Shown here one piece after another: positions 8,054 through 15,412 of a DNA stretch of 30,391 nucleotides. Position 1 is the stretch's first letter, and each line of letters begins with the position of its first letter. The translations under genes were made by a program, and so were the position numbers. The DNA comes from JAGQTE01 sp964648005 (lineage in GTDB: Bacteria > Actinomycetota > Acidimicrobiia > Acidimicrobiales > Acidimicrobilacustridaceae): positions 1-30,391 of the forward strand of contig CAZYKR010000011.1 in NCBI GenBank assembly GCA_964648005.1. The letters run 5' to 3'. Below the pieces are notes generated by a model, which was not told where the DNA came from, searched no databases, and was given only the letters and a program-made list of their open reading frames with translations.

Positions 8054-8852
8054 GGCGGCGTACCTCCTGGCGCAGCTCAGCAGTGACGGCGCCGGCAAGC
8101 TCGGTCACCTCGGGGTCCTCCATGCGCCGCGGCCGGTCGATGCCGACGTCGATCGTGGTCAGGACCTTGCCTGGCCGGCTCGACAGCACCACGATCCGGT
8201 CGGCGAGCCGTGCGGCTTCACGCACGTTGTGGGTGACGAACACGACCGTCAGGTTGCGGTCGCGCCACAGCGACTCGAGCTCGTCGTGCAGCAGGTCGCG
8301 CGTCATGGCGTCGAGGGCGCCGAAGGGCTCGTCCATCAGCAGCACCTCCGCGTCCTGGGCGAAGGCGCGGGCGAGGGCGACGCGCTGACGCATGCCGCCG
8401 GACAGCTCGTGCGGGCGCTTGTCGGCGAACCCGTCCAGACGCACCGTGCGCAGCAGTTGCATCGCCTGCTCGCGTCGATCGGCGCGCGCCACGCCACGCA
8501 ATCGGAGCGCCAGCTCGACGTTGCGGCGCACCGTCGACCACGGGAACAGCGCCGCTTCCTGGAACATCAGCGCCGTACGCCCCGACACCTCGAGCCGTCC
8601 GGCGGTGGGGCGATCGAGCCCGGCGATGAGGTTCAGCAGCGTGCTCTTGCCACAGCCGGACGCGCCGACGAGGCAGCAGAACTGCCCCGCCGTGACGGTG
8701 AGATCGATGTGGTCCAGCGCGGCCACCGCGGCGCCTTGGGTGCCGTAGACCTTCGACACCTGGCGCAGCAGGACGGCTGGGATCGGTTCGTGGGGTGCGG
8801 CGGGGACGGTCGGCACCGTCCCCGCCTGCACCTCGTTGGGGGTGTCGCTCAC
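8040..8852 (-). CDS. ABC transporter ATP-binding protein, sulfonate/taurine/nitrate type
   Basis: This 270-residue ATPase carries all core motifs: Walker A GASGCGKST (residues 63-71), Q-loop FQEAALFPW (98-105), signature LSGGMRQR (150-156 region), Walker B VLLMDEP (170-176), D-loop ALDA and the switch His in VTHN (H208). The compact ALFPW and FGALDAMTR segments are typical of the SsuB/TauB/NrtD group, so it should power uptake of an anionic solute such as a sulfonate. The first 22 residues are a Pro/Thr-rich, poorly conserved extension. The GTG start overlaps the TGA of the binding-protein gene (GTGA, 8852-8849). The frame is open far upstream inside that gene, but the Arg-rich translation there is spurious. 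Confidence 0.92.
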   Translation of the reverse strand: MSDTPNEVQAGTVPTVPAAPHEPIPAVLLRQVSKVYGTQGAAVAALDHIDLTVTAGQFCCLVGASGCGKSTLLNLIAGLDRPTAGRLEVSGRTALMFQEAALFPWSTVRRNVELALRLRGVARADRREQAMQLLRTVRLDGFADKRPHELSGGMRQRVALARAFAQDAEVLLMDEPFGALDAMTRDLLHDELESLWRDRNLTVVFVTHNVREAARLADRIVVLSSRPGKVLTTIDVGIDRPRRMEDPEVTELAGAVTAELRQEVRRHAND

Positions 8853-9967
8853 TGCCCGGCGACCTCGGCCTTGCCCTGCGCCTTCAGGAGCTCGTTGAGG
8901 ATCGACAGGTCGTAGATGCCCTGCAGGTCGACCGGCTCCAGCAGCCCGACCTCGACGGCGTCGTTCTTCGACTGCTCGAGCGACGAGGCGATCGGGTCCA
9001 CCGTGAACGTGAGCTCCTTCCACGACTCGGTGATGGTCTCTTCGGGGAGTCGGGTGGTCGTGGCGGCCTCGATGCCGTCGTTGACGGTCTTCTGGGCCGC
9101 GGCGCTGTCGCCGTTGGCAAGCTCCACCGACTCGATCAGCCCGGTCAGCAGTTGCTTGACGACATCGGGGTGCTCGTCGAGGAACGTCGTCGACACGATC
9201 AGGTGGGTGGTGACGAACTCGCCGTCGGGCCACAGCTCGCGCTCGTCGATGAGGCGCTCACCTCCGCCCTCGAGCACCAGGCGCGTCGCCCACGGCTCGG
9301 GCACCCAGGCGCCGTCGATCTCGCCCTGCTTGAACGCGTTGAGCGTGTCGCCGTTCGACTGTGGCTTGATCGATACGTCGCCGCCTCCGGAGGTGTCGGC
9401 GTTGAGGCCGTTGTCCTTCAGCCACGCCCGCAGCGCCACGTCCTGCGTGTTGCCGAGCGATGGCGTGGCCAGCGACTTGCCCTTGAGGTCCTGCGGACCG
9501 GTGATGCCCGGCTTCACGACGAGCGACGCTCCGCCCGACGTCGTGCCGGCGACGATGCGCAGCGCCTCGCCCTGCGACTCGGCGAAGCCGTTGATCGCTG
9601 GGTTCGGGCCGATGAAGGTGGCGTCGATGGCGTCGGAGAACAGCGCTTCGATGGCTTCGGTGCCGGCGTTGAACGTCGACGTCTCCAGCGTCACGTTCGA
9701 GCTGAGGTTCTTGGCGAAGACGCCGTCCTGGACGCCGAGGACCGCCGGCGCATGGGTGACATTGGGGAAGTAGCCGAGCCGTAGCGTCACCGGATCGCCG
9801 CTCGCAGGTGCCGAGCCACCGGCGGTCGTGCCGCCGGACCCGGTCGAGGTCGTGCCCGAATCGCTGCTGCACGCCGCGCCGGCGAGGACGACGAGCGACA
9901 ACGCGACGAGGGCGACGAGTCGGCGGAGCGGCGGAGCGGTTCGGGTATCCCTATTGATGATTGACAT
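8849..9967 (-). CDS. ABC transporter substrate-binding lipoprotein, sulfonate/nitrate type
   Basis: This 372-residue exported protein has a lipoprotein signal (LAGAAC), a Ser/Thr/Gly linker, then LRLGYFPNVTHAPAVLGVQDG, the start of the SsuA/TauA/NrtA-like binding fold. IDATFIGPNPAINGF, the LATPSLGNTQDVALR segment and IDGAWVPEPWATRL are the pocket-lining blocks of that family. It should capture aliphatic sulfonates, taurine, nitrate or a related small anion outside the cell and pass it to the permease. Sulfonate is the more likely class because the operon carries an Rrf2 regulator and no nitrate-reduction genes. The gene leads the operon. ATG 9967 has no Shine-Dalgarno but follows a promoter by 8 bases, suggesting a leaderless or very short-leader message. 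Confidence 0.9.
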   Translation of the reverse strand: MSIINRDTRTAPPLRRLVALVALSLVVLAGAACSSDSGTTSTGSGGTTAGGSAPASGDPVTLRLGYFPNVTHAPAVLGVQDGVFAKNLSSNVTLETSTFNAGTEAIEALFSDAIDATFIGPNPAINGFAESQGEALRIVAGTTSGGASLVVKPGITGPQDLKGKSLATPSLGNTQDVALRAWLKDNGLNADTSGGGDVSIKPQSNGDTLNAFKQGEIDGAWVPEPWATRLVLEGGGERLIDERELWPDGEFVTTHLIVSTTFLDEHPDVVKQLLTGLIESVELANGDSAAAQKTVNDGIEAATTTRLPEETITESWKELTFTVDPIASSLEQSKNDAVEVGLLEPVDLQGIYDLSILNELLKAQGKAEVAGQ

Positions 9968-9975
9968 AGTCGGGT

Positions 9976-10004
9976 TTTCTAATACGCGGAAATATCTTTT
10001 GCAA
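9976..10004 (-). promoter_or_regulatory. Likely sigma-70-type promoter of the ABC/Rrf2 operon
   Basis: Within an AT-rich island on the minus strand, TTGCAA (10004-9999) is followed after 17 bases by TAGAAA (9981-9976). Each hexamer matches 4 of 6 consensus bases. The ATG at 9967 is 8 bases beyond the -10 box, so transcription would begin at or just before the start codon. This explains the missing ribosome-binding site. The divergent IclR gene begins about 65 bases away on the other side. Confidence 0.5.
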
Positions 10005-10068
10005 TCGCGAACCTTCGACGGACGTGGTGAACGTCTGAACCGCCTGGTGAGCGGCGCTGGCGAGGTGT

Positions 10069-10875
10069 GTGAGAATCGACGCCGTGGTTCGGGGATCGAC
10101 CGCCAGCGGCGACGGTGCGAGTAAGGGGACCGAGGCCTCGCGCACGCAGTCGGTCACGCGCGCCTGGCGGCTGCTCCTGTATCTCGAGGACCGGCCCGAC
10201 GCCGGCGTCACCGAGTTGGCACAGCACCTCGGGGTCAGCCCGTCGACTGCACACCGACTGGCTCGCACTCTGTGCGACGTCGGGCTGGTGGGCCAGGACG
10301 TCCGCACCGATCGCTACCACCTCGGGCCTGCGCTCATCCCACTCGGACGCGCGGCGGAGGCCCGACTCGGGTTCTCGGTCGCCCGACCTGCGCTCGCCGA
10401 GCTCGCCGCCGCGACGGGCGAGTCGGTCAGCCTGGGGGTGCGTCAAGGAGACGAGGTGCTGACCGTGGTGGCGGTGGCGTCGAGCCAGGCGCTGCGCTTC
10501 GACCTAGCCGAAGGCAGCCGGGTGCCGATCCACGCCTCGGCCATGGGCAAGGCGCTGCTGGCCTTCGCTCCTGCCCACGAGCGCGGCGTACAGGCGCTCG
10601 ACGCGCTCACCGACGCGACCATCACCGACCCCCGAGCCCTGGCCGCAGACCTCGAGGTCGTGCGGGAGCGGGGATGGGCACTCAACGACGAGGAGCGTGA
10701 CCGGGGGGTGCGGGCCATCGGCGTGCCGTTGGTCGGTGCTGGGGGCGTAGCCGTGGCAGCCCTCGCCGTGCAGGGGCCGAAGGTGCGCCTGACCGACGAC
10801 CGGCTCGATGCGGTGGCTGCCGAGGCGGCGACCATCGCAGCCCTCGTGGTATCCGCCATCGGCGACGGTCGCTGA
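10069..10875 (+). CDS. IclR family transcriptional regulator
   Basis: This 268-residue regulator has an N-terminal winged helix. Residues about 27-80 contain the helix-turn-helix VTELAQHLGVSPSTAHRLARTL and the wing GLVGQDVRTDRYHLG. A C-terminal effector domain (about 95-265) carries the family blocks HASAMGKALLAF and RGWALNDEERDRGVRAIGVPL. IclR proteins bind small metabolites and switch catabolic or transport genes. Because it is divergent from the sulfonate-type ABC operon across about 100 bp, it may co-control that promoter together with the operon's own Rrf2 protein (inference). The start is GTG 10069 or GTG 10084; neither has a good ribosome-binding site, and the first 20 residues are low-complexity either way. 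Confidence 0.88.
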   Translation: MRIDAVVRGSTASGDGASKGTEASRTQSVTRAWRLLLYLEDRPDAGVTELAQHLGVSPSTAHRLARTLCDVGLVGQDVRTDRYHLGPALIPLGRAAEARLGFSVARPALAELAAATGESVSLGVRQGDEVLTVVAVASSQALRFDLAEGSRVPIHASAMGKALLAFAPAHERGVQALDALTDATITDPRALAADLEVVRERGWALNDEERDRGVRAIGVPLVGAGGVAVAALAVQGPKVRLTDDRLDAVAAEAATIAALVVSAIGDGR

Positions 10876-10910
10876 CCACCGACGCAGCCGTCGAACCCCC
10901 GGCGGTGGTC
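10874..10910 (+). terminator. Possible hairpin at the end of the IclR gene
   Basis: GACCACCG (10874-10881) and CGGTGGTC (10903-10910) are perfect 8-bp inverted arms with a 21-base loop; the left arm overlaps the IclR stop codon. There is no T-run, so it would be a weak or factor-dependent terminator at best. Confidence 0.3.
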
Positions 10911-10943
10911 GCATCGTCCGTGCTGGGGTGCGACACTTCTGCC

Positions 10944-11498
10944 ATGAGCGATCCCAGCGCGACCCCACCGCAGCCCGGCCAGACCACTGGGCGGTTCAAC
11001 CAGGCGGACGTCCAGGCCGCCGTGCAGTCCGGTGCGGCGCCCGGCGGCGACGCCAGCGGCATGAGCGGGATGTTCCAGGACCCGTCGACCCTGGCGGCCA
11101 CCGGCCTCATCGCCGCCGTCGCCTTCGCTGCCGTCGCCGGCCTGCTCAACTTCCTGGGCAGCGACTTCATCGATCTCAAGGCGCGGCTGTTCGCGCTGAC
11201 CGACACGGTCGACGTCGGCGACGTGGCCTTGCTCGGCATCGCCGTGGTGCTGTTGCTGGTCACGCCCGATCCGCCGGGCGGCATCGAGCGCTCGACGCTG
11301 TTGCGGGTCGACGCCGTGCTCGCCGCCGTCATCGCCGGCTACGGGCTGTTGCGCTGCCTGATCATCGCCATCGACGGCGGCGACTTCTTCGCCCAGTTCG
11401 CCGCCTTCCTCGCCACGCTGGGTGTGGCGCTGGCGTCGGCGACGGTCGCCTTCTATGCCGCCAAGGAGTCCTTCCTGAAGAAGGAAGGCAAGATCTGA
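10944..11498 (+). CDS. Small multi-pass membrane protein, unknown function
   Basis: This 184-residue protein has a polar Pro/Gln/Gly/Ser-rich N-terminus (about 50 residues) and four predicted membrane helices: LAATGLIAAVAFAAVAGLL, VALLGIAVVLLLVT, AVLAAVIAGYGLLRCLIIAI and FFAQFAAFLATLGVALASATVAFY. It ends in a Lys-rich tail (KESFLKKEGKI). I do not recognise a family. The layout (disordered cytosolic head, four helices, basic tail) is common among actinobacterial membrane proteins of unknown role. ATG 10944 is chosen because the frame upstream is short and uninformative; no ribosome-binding site is visible. It converges on the TetR-like gene with only 9 bases between stops. Confidence 0.7.
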   Translation: MSDPSATPPQPGQTTGRFNQADVQAAVQSGAAPGGDASGMSGMFQDPSTLAATGLIAAVAFAAVAGLLNFLGSDFIDLKARLFALTDTVDVGDVALLGIAVVLLLVTPDPPGGIERSTLLRVDAVLAAVIAGYGLLRCLIIAIDGGDFFAQFAAFLATLGVALASATVAFYAAKESFLKKEGKI

Positions 11499-11507
11499 CG
11501 GCAGCCC

Positions 11508-12329
11508 TCAGCTGATGTCGGGTCCGTCGCTCAGACGGGTGATCGTCCACGCCGGGTCCGGCTCGCACATGCGGAACGTGACCGCCTCGATGGCGATGCC
11601 GAGCAGCGTCAGCTCCTCCTCGCTCGGGCCACCGTCGCGACCGTCGACCGCCACCGGCGTCCGGTACACGGTCGAGTAGGCCGAGCGCATCGCCACGCCG
11701 TCGCCGAGGGCATGCACGATGAGCACGAGCTGTTCGAGGGTCATCGGGTCGCGCAGGCGGTAGCCGAGGTAGTAGCCGAGGTCGCCGTAGAGGCTCGTGT
11801 AGTAGTCACGCTGACCGTCGAGGTAGATCTGCACGGCGGCGCGCACCCGGGCGACGTGCTCCGGGTCCTGGGCCGGGTCGGGGTACGACGAGGCGATGGC
11901 CCCCATGGCAGCGAGCACGACCCGGTTGTGCGGGTCGTTGATGGCGTCGCTCACGTGCTCGTCGACGGCGGCATGGCAGATGCCCTCGAGGCCGCGGCGA
12001 CGCCCGTCGGCCGTGGTCAGCTCGGCGTTGCGCACCACGGCGCGCAGGCGGGCGCCGGTGCGTTCGTGCACGGGGCTCGCCCGCTCGACGATGGTGGCGA
12101 GCACGTCCCATTGGAACGCCGTCTGGTTCTCCCACAAGCGGTCGTACACCGACGCCCGGGTGACGCGACGTCCCGTCGTCTCCTCGACGCGCTCGAACAC
12201 GCGCCCGAAGGTGATCTGGTCGACACCGCACTGGATGCCGTCGTCGAGGAGGAGGTCGATGCCGGCACCGAGCACGAGGTCACGCAGCTCGGAACGCTTG
12301 ATGTTGCGTCGGCGCGGCTCGGCAGGCAC
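11508..12329 (-). CDS. TetR-like transcriptional regulator
   Basis: This 273-residue protein starts with a basic segment (RRRNIKRSELRDLVLGAGIDLLLDDG). A stretch equivalent to the TetR DNA-binding domain follows (about residues 12-65), with VTRASVYDRLWENQTAFQWDV in the place of the recognition helix and its following helix. The domain is longer than standard because of an insert between the first helix and the recognition helix (GIQCGVDQITFGRVFERVEETTGRR). The rest is an all-helical ligand domain with YTSLYGDLGYYLGYRLRDPM. Ligand and targets are unknown. GTG 12329 is the first plausible start. A partly palindromic stretch at 12420-12469, just upstream, is a candidate self-operator. It is the only TetR-type gene in the window. 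Confidence 0.68.
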   Translation of the reverse strand: MPAEPRRRNIKRSELRDLVLGAGIDLLLDDGIQCGVDQITFGRVFERVEETTGRRVTRASVYDRLWENQTAFQWDVLATIVERASPVHERTGARLRAVVRNAELTTADGRRRGLEGICHAAVDEHVSDAINDPHNRVVLAAMGAIASSYPDPAQDPEHVARVRAAVQIYLDGQRDYYTSLYGDLGYYLGYRLRDPMTLEQLVLIVHALGDGVAMRSAYSTVYRTPVAVDGRDGGPSEEELTLLGIAIEAVTFRMCEPDPAWTITRLSDGPDIS

Positions 12330-12419
12330 TTGGTCGACGCTATCGGGTGGCTCGACGGATCACCGGTGCCGTGGGGGTCGACTGCTCGCCTCCTCCAGCC
12401 AGCCAGATCTTTGCTCCAT

Positions 12420-12469
12420 CAGTTGGTTGACAACTGCGTTCGATTGCGTCACAGTGCGACTCGCAGTTG
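12420..12469 (-). promoter_or_regulatory. Candidate operator/promoter region of the TetR-like gene
   Basis: CAGTTG (12420-12425) and CAACTG (12431-12436) form a 17-bp interrupted palindrome. CAACTGCG at 12431-12438 is mirrored by CGCAGTTG at 12462-12469, so the half-site occurs three times in 50 bp. This lies 91 to 140 bases before the regulator's start, a normal place for TetR self-repression. The rest of the 264-bp gap shows nothing else that I can name. Confidence 0.35.
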
Positions 12470-12593
12470 CAAACCGGTCCGCTGGGTGACGGGTCGGGTG
12501 GTGGCAGGGAGGTTCCCCCCAACTCTCTGCAGCTCGCGGGTGGTCGGCAGCCGGCATCGCGCCCCGATGCCGGTGCCGACCGCCGCGTCGCGT

Positions 12594-13343
12594 CTACGGG
12601 CGATCGACGAACGGTCCGAGTGCCTCGATCTGCTCGGCCGGGCCGGTGATGCTCTGGCGGACCGCGTCCCGCGTGTGGGCGCGCGTCAGCAGGTCAGCCG
12701 TCTGCGCCGTGGTGCCGAGCGTGACGTCGCCGATCGACCAGATGTCATCGCTCGGGGTGGGCGCCGTGGCGGGGAGCCCGCTCGCTGCAGCGATCACGCC
12801 GACGCCGACGGCGACGAACGGGTCGTCGGCGAGCGAGCCGAGGCCGAGCGCTCGACGGATCTGGGAGTGGTGCACCCATCGTTCGACGTACTCACGTGCC
12901 ACGGACTGCCACATCGGCGAGCTGGCGCCGAACGCCCCGAAGAAGCCGACGGGTTCGCCAGGCGCCAACGGGTCGACGCCCTCGTAGTAGTCGGCCGTCC
13001 ACTCGCCCGTCAGGCGCAGCAGCTCGACGAGCAGCTCAGGGCTCACGAACTGCGCCGCCGCCACCCAGCGGTCGTTGAACGTGTCGAGCAGGGTGCGGAA
13101 GTCGCTACCCGGCATCGTTGTGGCGAGCTGCAGCAGGCCGCTCTCGGCGCCGTCGCGCTGACGGCTCAGCAGGCTGAGGTCGTCACCGAGGATGTGGGTG
13201 GCGACGCCCTTGATGGTGTAGGCGGGGCACTCGGTCGGCCGTGCCCACTCGGCGTCGCCCCGGTCGGTGAGCAGGGTGAGCAGTGCGGCCCGCTCGAGGC
13301 GCATGGCGTCGAGCACGACGCCGATCGTGCGTCCGTCGATCAT
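12594..13343 (-). CDS. Maleylpyruvate isomerase (MDMPI)-like, mycothiol-dependent protein
   Basis: This 249-residue protein is DinB/MDMPI-like, with a four-helix-bundle metal-binding N-domain. The landmark ECPAYTIKGVATHILGDD (residues 38-55) holds the first metal ligand His50. EYVERWVHHSQIRRALG supplies Glu154 and His158, giving the His/Glu/His set of the family. Members use mycothiol as thiol cofactor for isomerisation or transfer reactions; the true substrate here is unknown. ATG 13343 overlaps the TGA of the ASCH-like gene (ATGA, 13343-13340), so the two are translationally coupled. Confidence 0.82.
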   Translation of the reverse strand: MIDGRTIGVVLDAMRLERAALLTLLTDRGDAEWARPTECPAYTIKGVATHILGDDLSLLSRQRDGAESGLLQLATTMPGSDFRTLLDTFNDRWVAAAQFVSPELLVELLRLTGEWTADYYEGVDPLAPGEPVGFFGAFGASSPMWQSVAREYVERWVHHSQIRRALGLGSLADDPFVAVGVGVIAAASGLPATAPTPSDDIWSIGDVTLGTTAQTADLLTRAHTRDAVRQSITGPAEQIEALGPFVDRP

Positions 13344-13663
13344 GACGCCGGCTCGTCGTCGGGGTGCCGCTCTCGTGGCTCCACCACGTGGAAGGCGACG
13401 CGATACACGGGCGTGTCGTCGCGGATCGGGCCGGCGTGCGCGGCGCGCGCCCGCAACGACTCGAGGTCGGGCTCGCCGGTGCCGGCGAGGTCGCCAGGGG
13501 TCAGCGCGCCGAAGGGGATGAGCTCGAGGTCGTCCACCTCCAGCGTCACGCCGGCGGTCTGGTAGCGCCCACCGACCTTCACCTGCGGTCGGGACCACAG
13601 TCGGTACGACACGACGATGGTGCCGTCGGCGACGCGGTCGCGGAGCTCGGCGCTGAACTGCAC
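13340..13663 (-). CDS. Small ASCH-like domain protein
   Basis: About 107 residues from GTG 13663. It opens with QFSAELRDRVADGTIVVSYRLWSRPQVKVGG and continues with strands ending in TPVYRVAFHVV, which resembles the compact beta-barrel ASCH/PUA-like fold thought to bind RNA or nucleotides. It aligns with the N-terminal half of the protein at 23790-24380 (PVVERIERGEITLAFRRWKRPTVVAGG and TLYRIRFR), so the two are paralogs. GTG 13663 is preferred because it nearly matches the paralog's start; a TTG at 13690 with GGCGGAG before it is possible. Translation is coupled to the MDMPI-like gene. Function is unknown. Confidence 0.6.
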   Translation of the reverse strand: MQFSAELRDRVADGTIVVSYRLWSRPQVKVGGRYQTAGVTLEVDDLELIPFGALTPGDLAGTGEPDLESLRARAAHAGPIRDDTPVYRVAFHVVEPRERHPDDEPAS

Positions 13664-13731
13664 GCCGTCGATCTTGCCCGACGAGCCCAAGGCTCCGCCG
13701 GATGCGGCGATGGACGTGGGGGCGCGGTCGC

Positions 13732-13795
13732 AATCTGCACGGTCGTAGCGGGATCGACCGTGCAGATTCGGTGCGATATGCACGCGATCTGCCGG
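13732..13795 (-). repeat. Dispersed intergenic hairpin element, copy 1 (55-bp core 13738-13792)
   Basis: Read on the minus strand, the core starts GCAGATCGCGT and ends ACGACCGTG, as in copies 2 and 3, with the same 55-bp length. The left edge has perfect 14-bp inverted arms (13732-13745 and 13755-13768) around a 9-base loop. It lies between trpB2 and the ASCH-like gene, in both cases on the minus strand. Confidence 0.85.
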
Positions 13796-13804
13796 TTCGA
13801 TCCC

Positions 13805-13885
13805 ACGGCGACGGCGACGGCGACGGCGTTGGCGAGGCGACGGCGTTGGCGCGGCGGTGCGGCGACGGCGTTGGCGCGGCGGTGC
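13805..13885. repeat. GC-rich tandem repeats
   Basis: Four ACGGCG hexamers (13805-13828) are followed by a degenerate stretch and two perfect 25-bp tandem copies (13836-13860 and 13861-13885). They sit between the trpB2 stop and repeat copy 1. This looks like slippage-prone non-coding DNA, and I see no gene in it. Confidence 0.85.
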
Positions 13886-13901
13886 GCGCCTCGCCGGTGC
13901 C

Positions 13902-15266
13902 TCAGAGGTCGGGGTTGGGGAGGCGGGTGAGGGCCTCGTCGATGCGCTCCTGCGGGTAGTCGAAGTCCTGCACGTCGCCGGCGAGGTACTTGTCGTAGGC
14001 CGCCAGGTCGAGGTGGCCGTGGCCACAGAGGGCGGTGAGGATGACTTTCTCCTCGCCGGTCTCGGCGCAGCGCCTCGCCTCGTCGATGGTCGAGGCCAGG
14101 GCATGCGTCGGCTCGGGCGCCGGCACGATGCCCTCGGTGCGGGCGAACTGCACGCCGGCGGCGAAGCACTCCGATTGCTGGCGGGCCTCGGCCGTCATCA
14201 GCCCGAGCTCGTAGACGTGGCTGATCAGCGGCGACATGCCGTGGTAGCGCAGGCCGCCGGCATGGATGGGATCGGGCACGAAGTCGTGGCCGAGCGTGTG
14301 CATCTTCAGCAGCGGCGTCATGCCGGCGGTGTCGCCGAAGTCGTAGGTGTAGATGCCCCGGGTGAGCGTGGGGCAGGCGGCCGGCTCGACGGCGCGGATC
14401 TCGCAGTCGAGGTTGCCCTTGAGCTTCTCGCGCAGGAACGGGAAGGCCAGGCCGCCGAAGTTCGATCCGCCGCCGACGCAGCCGACGACGAGGTCGGGCG
14501 TGTCGCCGGCCATCGCCATCTGCTTGATGGCCTCCTCGCCGATGACGGTCTGGTGCAGCAGCACGTGGTTGAGCACCGAGCCGAGCGCGTAACGGGTGTC
14601 CTCGTTCTGGGCCGCGATCTCGACCGCCTCGGAGATGGCGATGCCGAGGCTGCCGGGCGAGTCGGGATCGTCGGCGAGGATCTTGCGTCCGGCCTCGGTG
14701 AGATCGGATGGGCTCGGGTGCACGACGCCGCCGAAGACCTCCATCATCGACTTGCGATACGGCTTCTGGTCATAGCTGGCGCGGACCTGCCACACCTCGC
14801 ACTCGATGCCGAACAGCGACGAGGCGAAGGCCAGCGCCGTGCCCCACTGGCCGGCGCCGGTCTCGGTGGTCAGGCGCCGGATGCCCTCCTGCGCGTTGTA
14901 GAAGGCCTGCGGCACCGACGTGTTGGGCTTGTGGGAACCGGCCGGGCTGACACCCTCGTACTTGAAGTAGATGCGTGCCGGGGTGCCGAGCGCCCGCTCG
15001 AGGCGCCGTGCCCGGTACAGCGGCGACGGTCGCCACAGCCGGTAGACGTCGCGGACCTCCTCGGGGATCTCGATGTACGAGTCGGTCGAGACCTCCTGGA
15101 GGATCAGCGCCATCGGGAACAGCGGCGCCAGGTCGTCGGGGCCGACCGGCTCGTTGGTGGCGGGGTGCAACGGCGGCGGAGGCGGCGCCGGCAGGTCGGG
15201 GATGAGGTTGTACCAGTGGGTCGGCAGCTCCGACTCGTCGAGGAGGTACTTCGTCTGCTCGGCCAT
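13902..15266 (-). CDS. trpB2: TrpB2-type tryptophan synthase beta subunit (TrpB-like)
   Basis: This 454-residue pyridoxal-phosphate enzyme belongs to the TrpB2 group (longer N-terminus than TrpB1). LWRPSPLYRARRLERALG leads to the PLP lysine in AGSHKPNTS (Lys113). The phosphate-gripping loop is CVGGGSNFGG, and the C-terminal part has the GLRYHGMSPLISHVYELG block typical of TrpB2. It should make tryptophan from indole (or indole-glycerol-phosphate-derived indole) and serine in the cytosol, often without tight TrpA coupling. No trpA or other trp gene is nearby, as is usual for TrpB2, so a salvage or accessory role is likely. AAGGAG sits 7 bases before ATG 15266, and the Tat-exported protein gene is divergent. 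Confidence 0.9.
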   Translation of the reverse strand: MAEQTKYLLDESELPTHWYNLIPDLPAPPPPPLHPATNEPVGPDDLAPLFPMALILQEVSTDSYIEIPEEVRDVYRLWRPSPLYRARRLERALGTPARIYFKYEGVSPAGSHKPNTSVPQAFYNAQEGIRRLTTETGAGQWGTALAFASSLFGIECEVWQVRASYDQKPYRKSMMEVFGGVVHPSPSDLTEAGRKILADDPDSPGSLGIAISEAVEIAAQNEDTRYALGSVLNHVLLHQTVIGEEAIKQMAMAGDTPDLVVGCVGGGSNFGGLAFPFLREKLKGNLDCEIRAVEPAACPTLTRGIYTYDFGDTAGMTPLLKMHTLGHDFVPDPIHAGGLRYHGMSPLISHVYELGLMTAEARQQSECFAAGVQFARTEGIVPAPEPTHALASTIDEARRCAETGEEKVILTALCGHGHLDLAAYDKYLAGDVQDFDYPQERIDEALTRLPNPDL

Positions 15267-15412
15267 GGTCGGCTCCTTCGGTCCTCGGTCGCGAGCCGTC
15301 ACCGTAGTCCCGAGGTGATGACCAAGGGCCCGGGACGAGACGACCCACGTCCGCCGACAGACGCATGGCGAAGAGGTACGCTCCGCACGGAAGTACGTGG
15401 AGGAGGACCACT

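Noticed and set aside
11712..13565. A long plus-strand open frame across the TetR-like, MDMPI-like and ASCH-like genes
   Set aside because: It crosses gene boundaries and the operator region, and its composition is that of a GC-rich shadow frame.
13791..13802. A GGTTCGATCCC stretch that looks like a tRNA T-loop
   Set aside because: The flanking bases do not form the 5-bp T-stem, and no acceptor or anticodon arms are nearby; it is part of repeat copy 1's flank.
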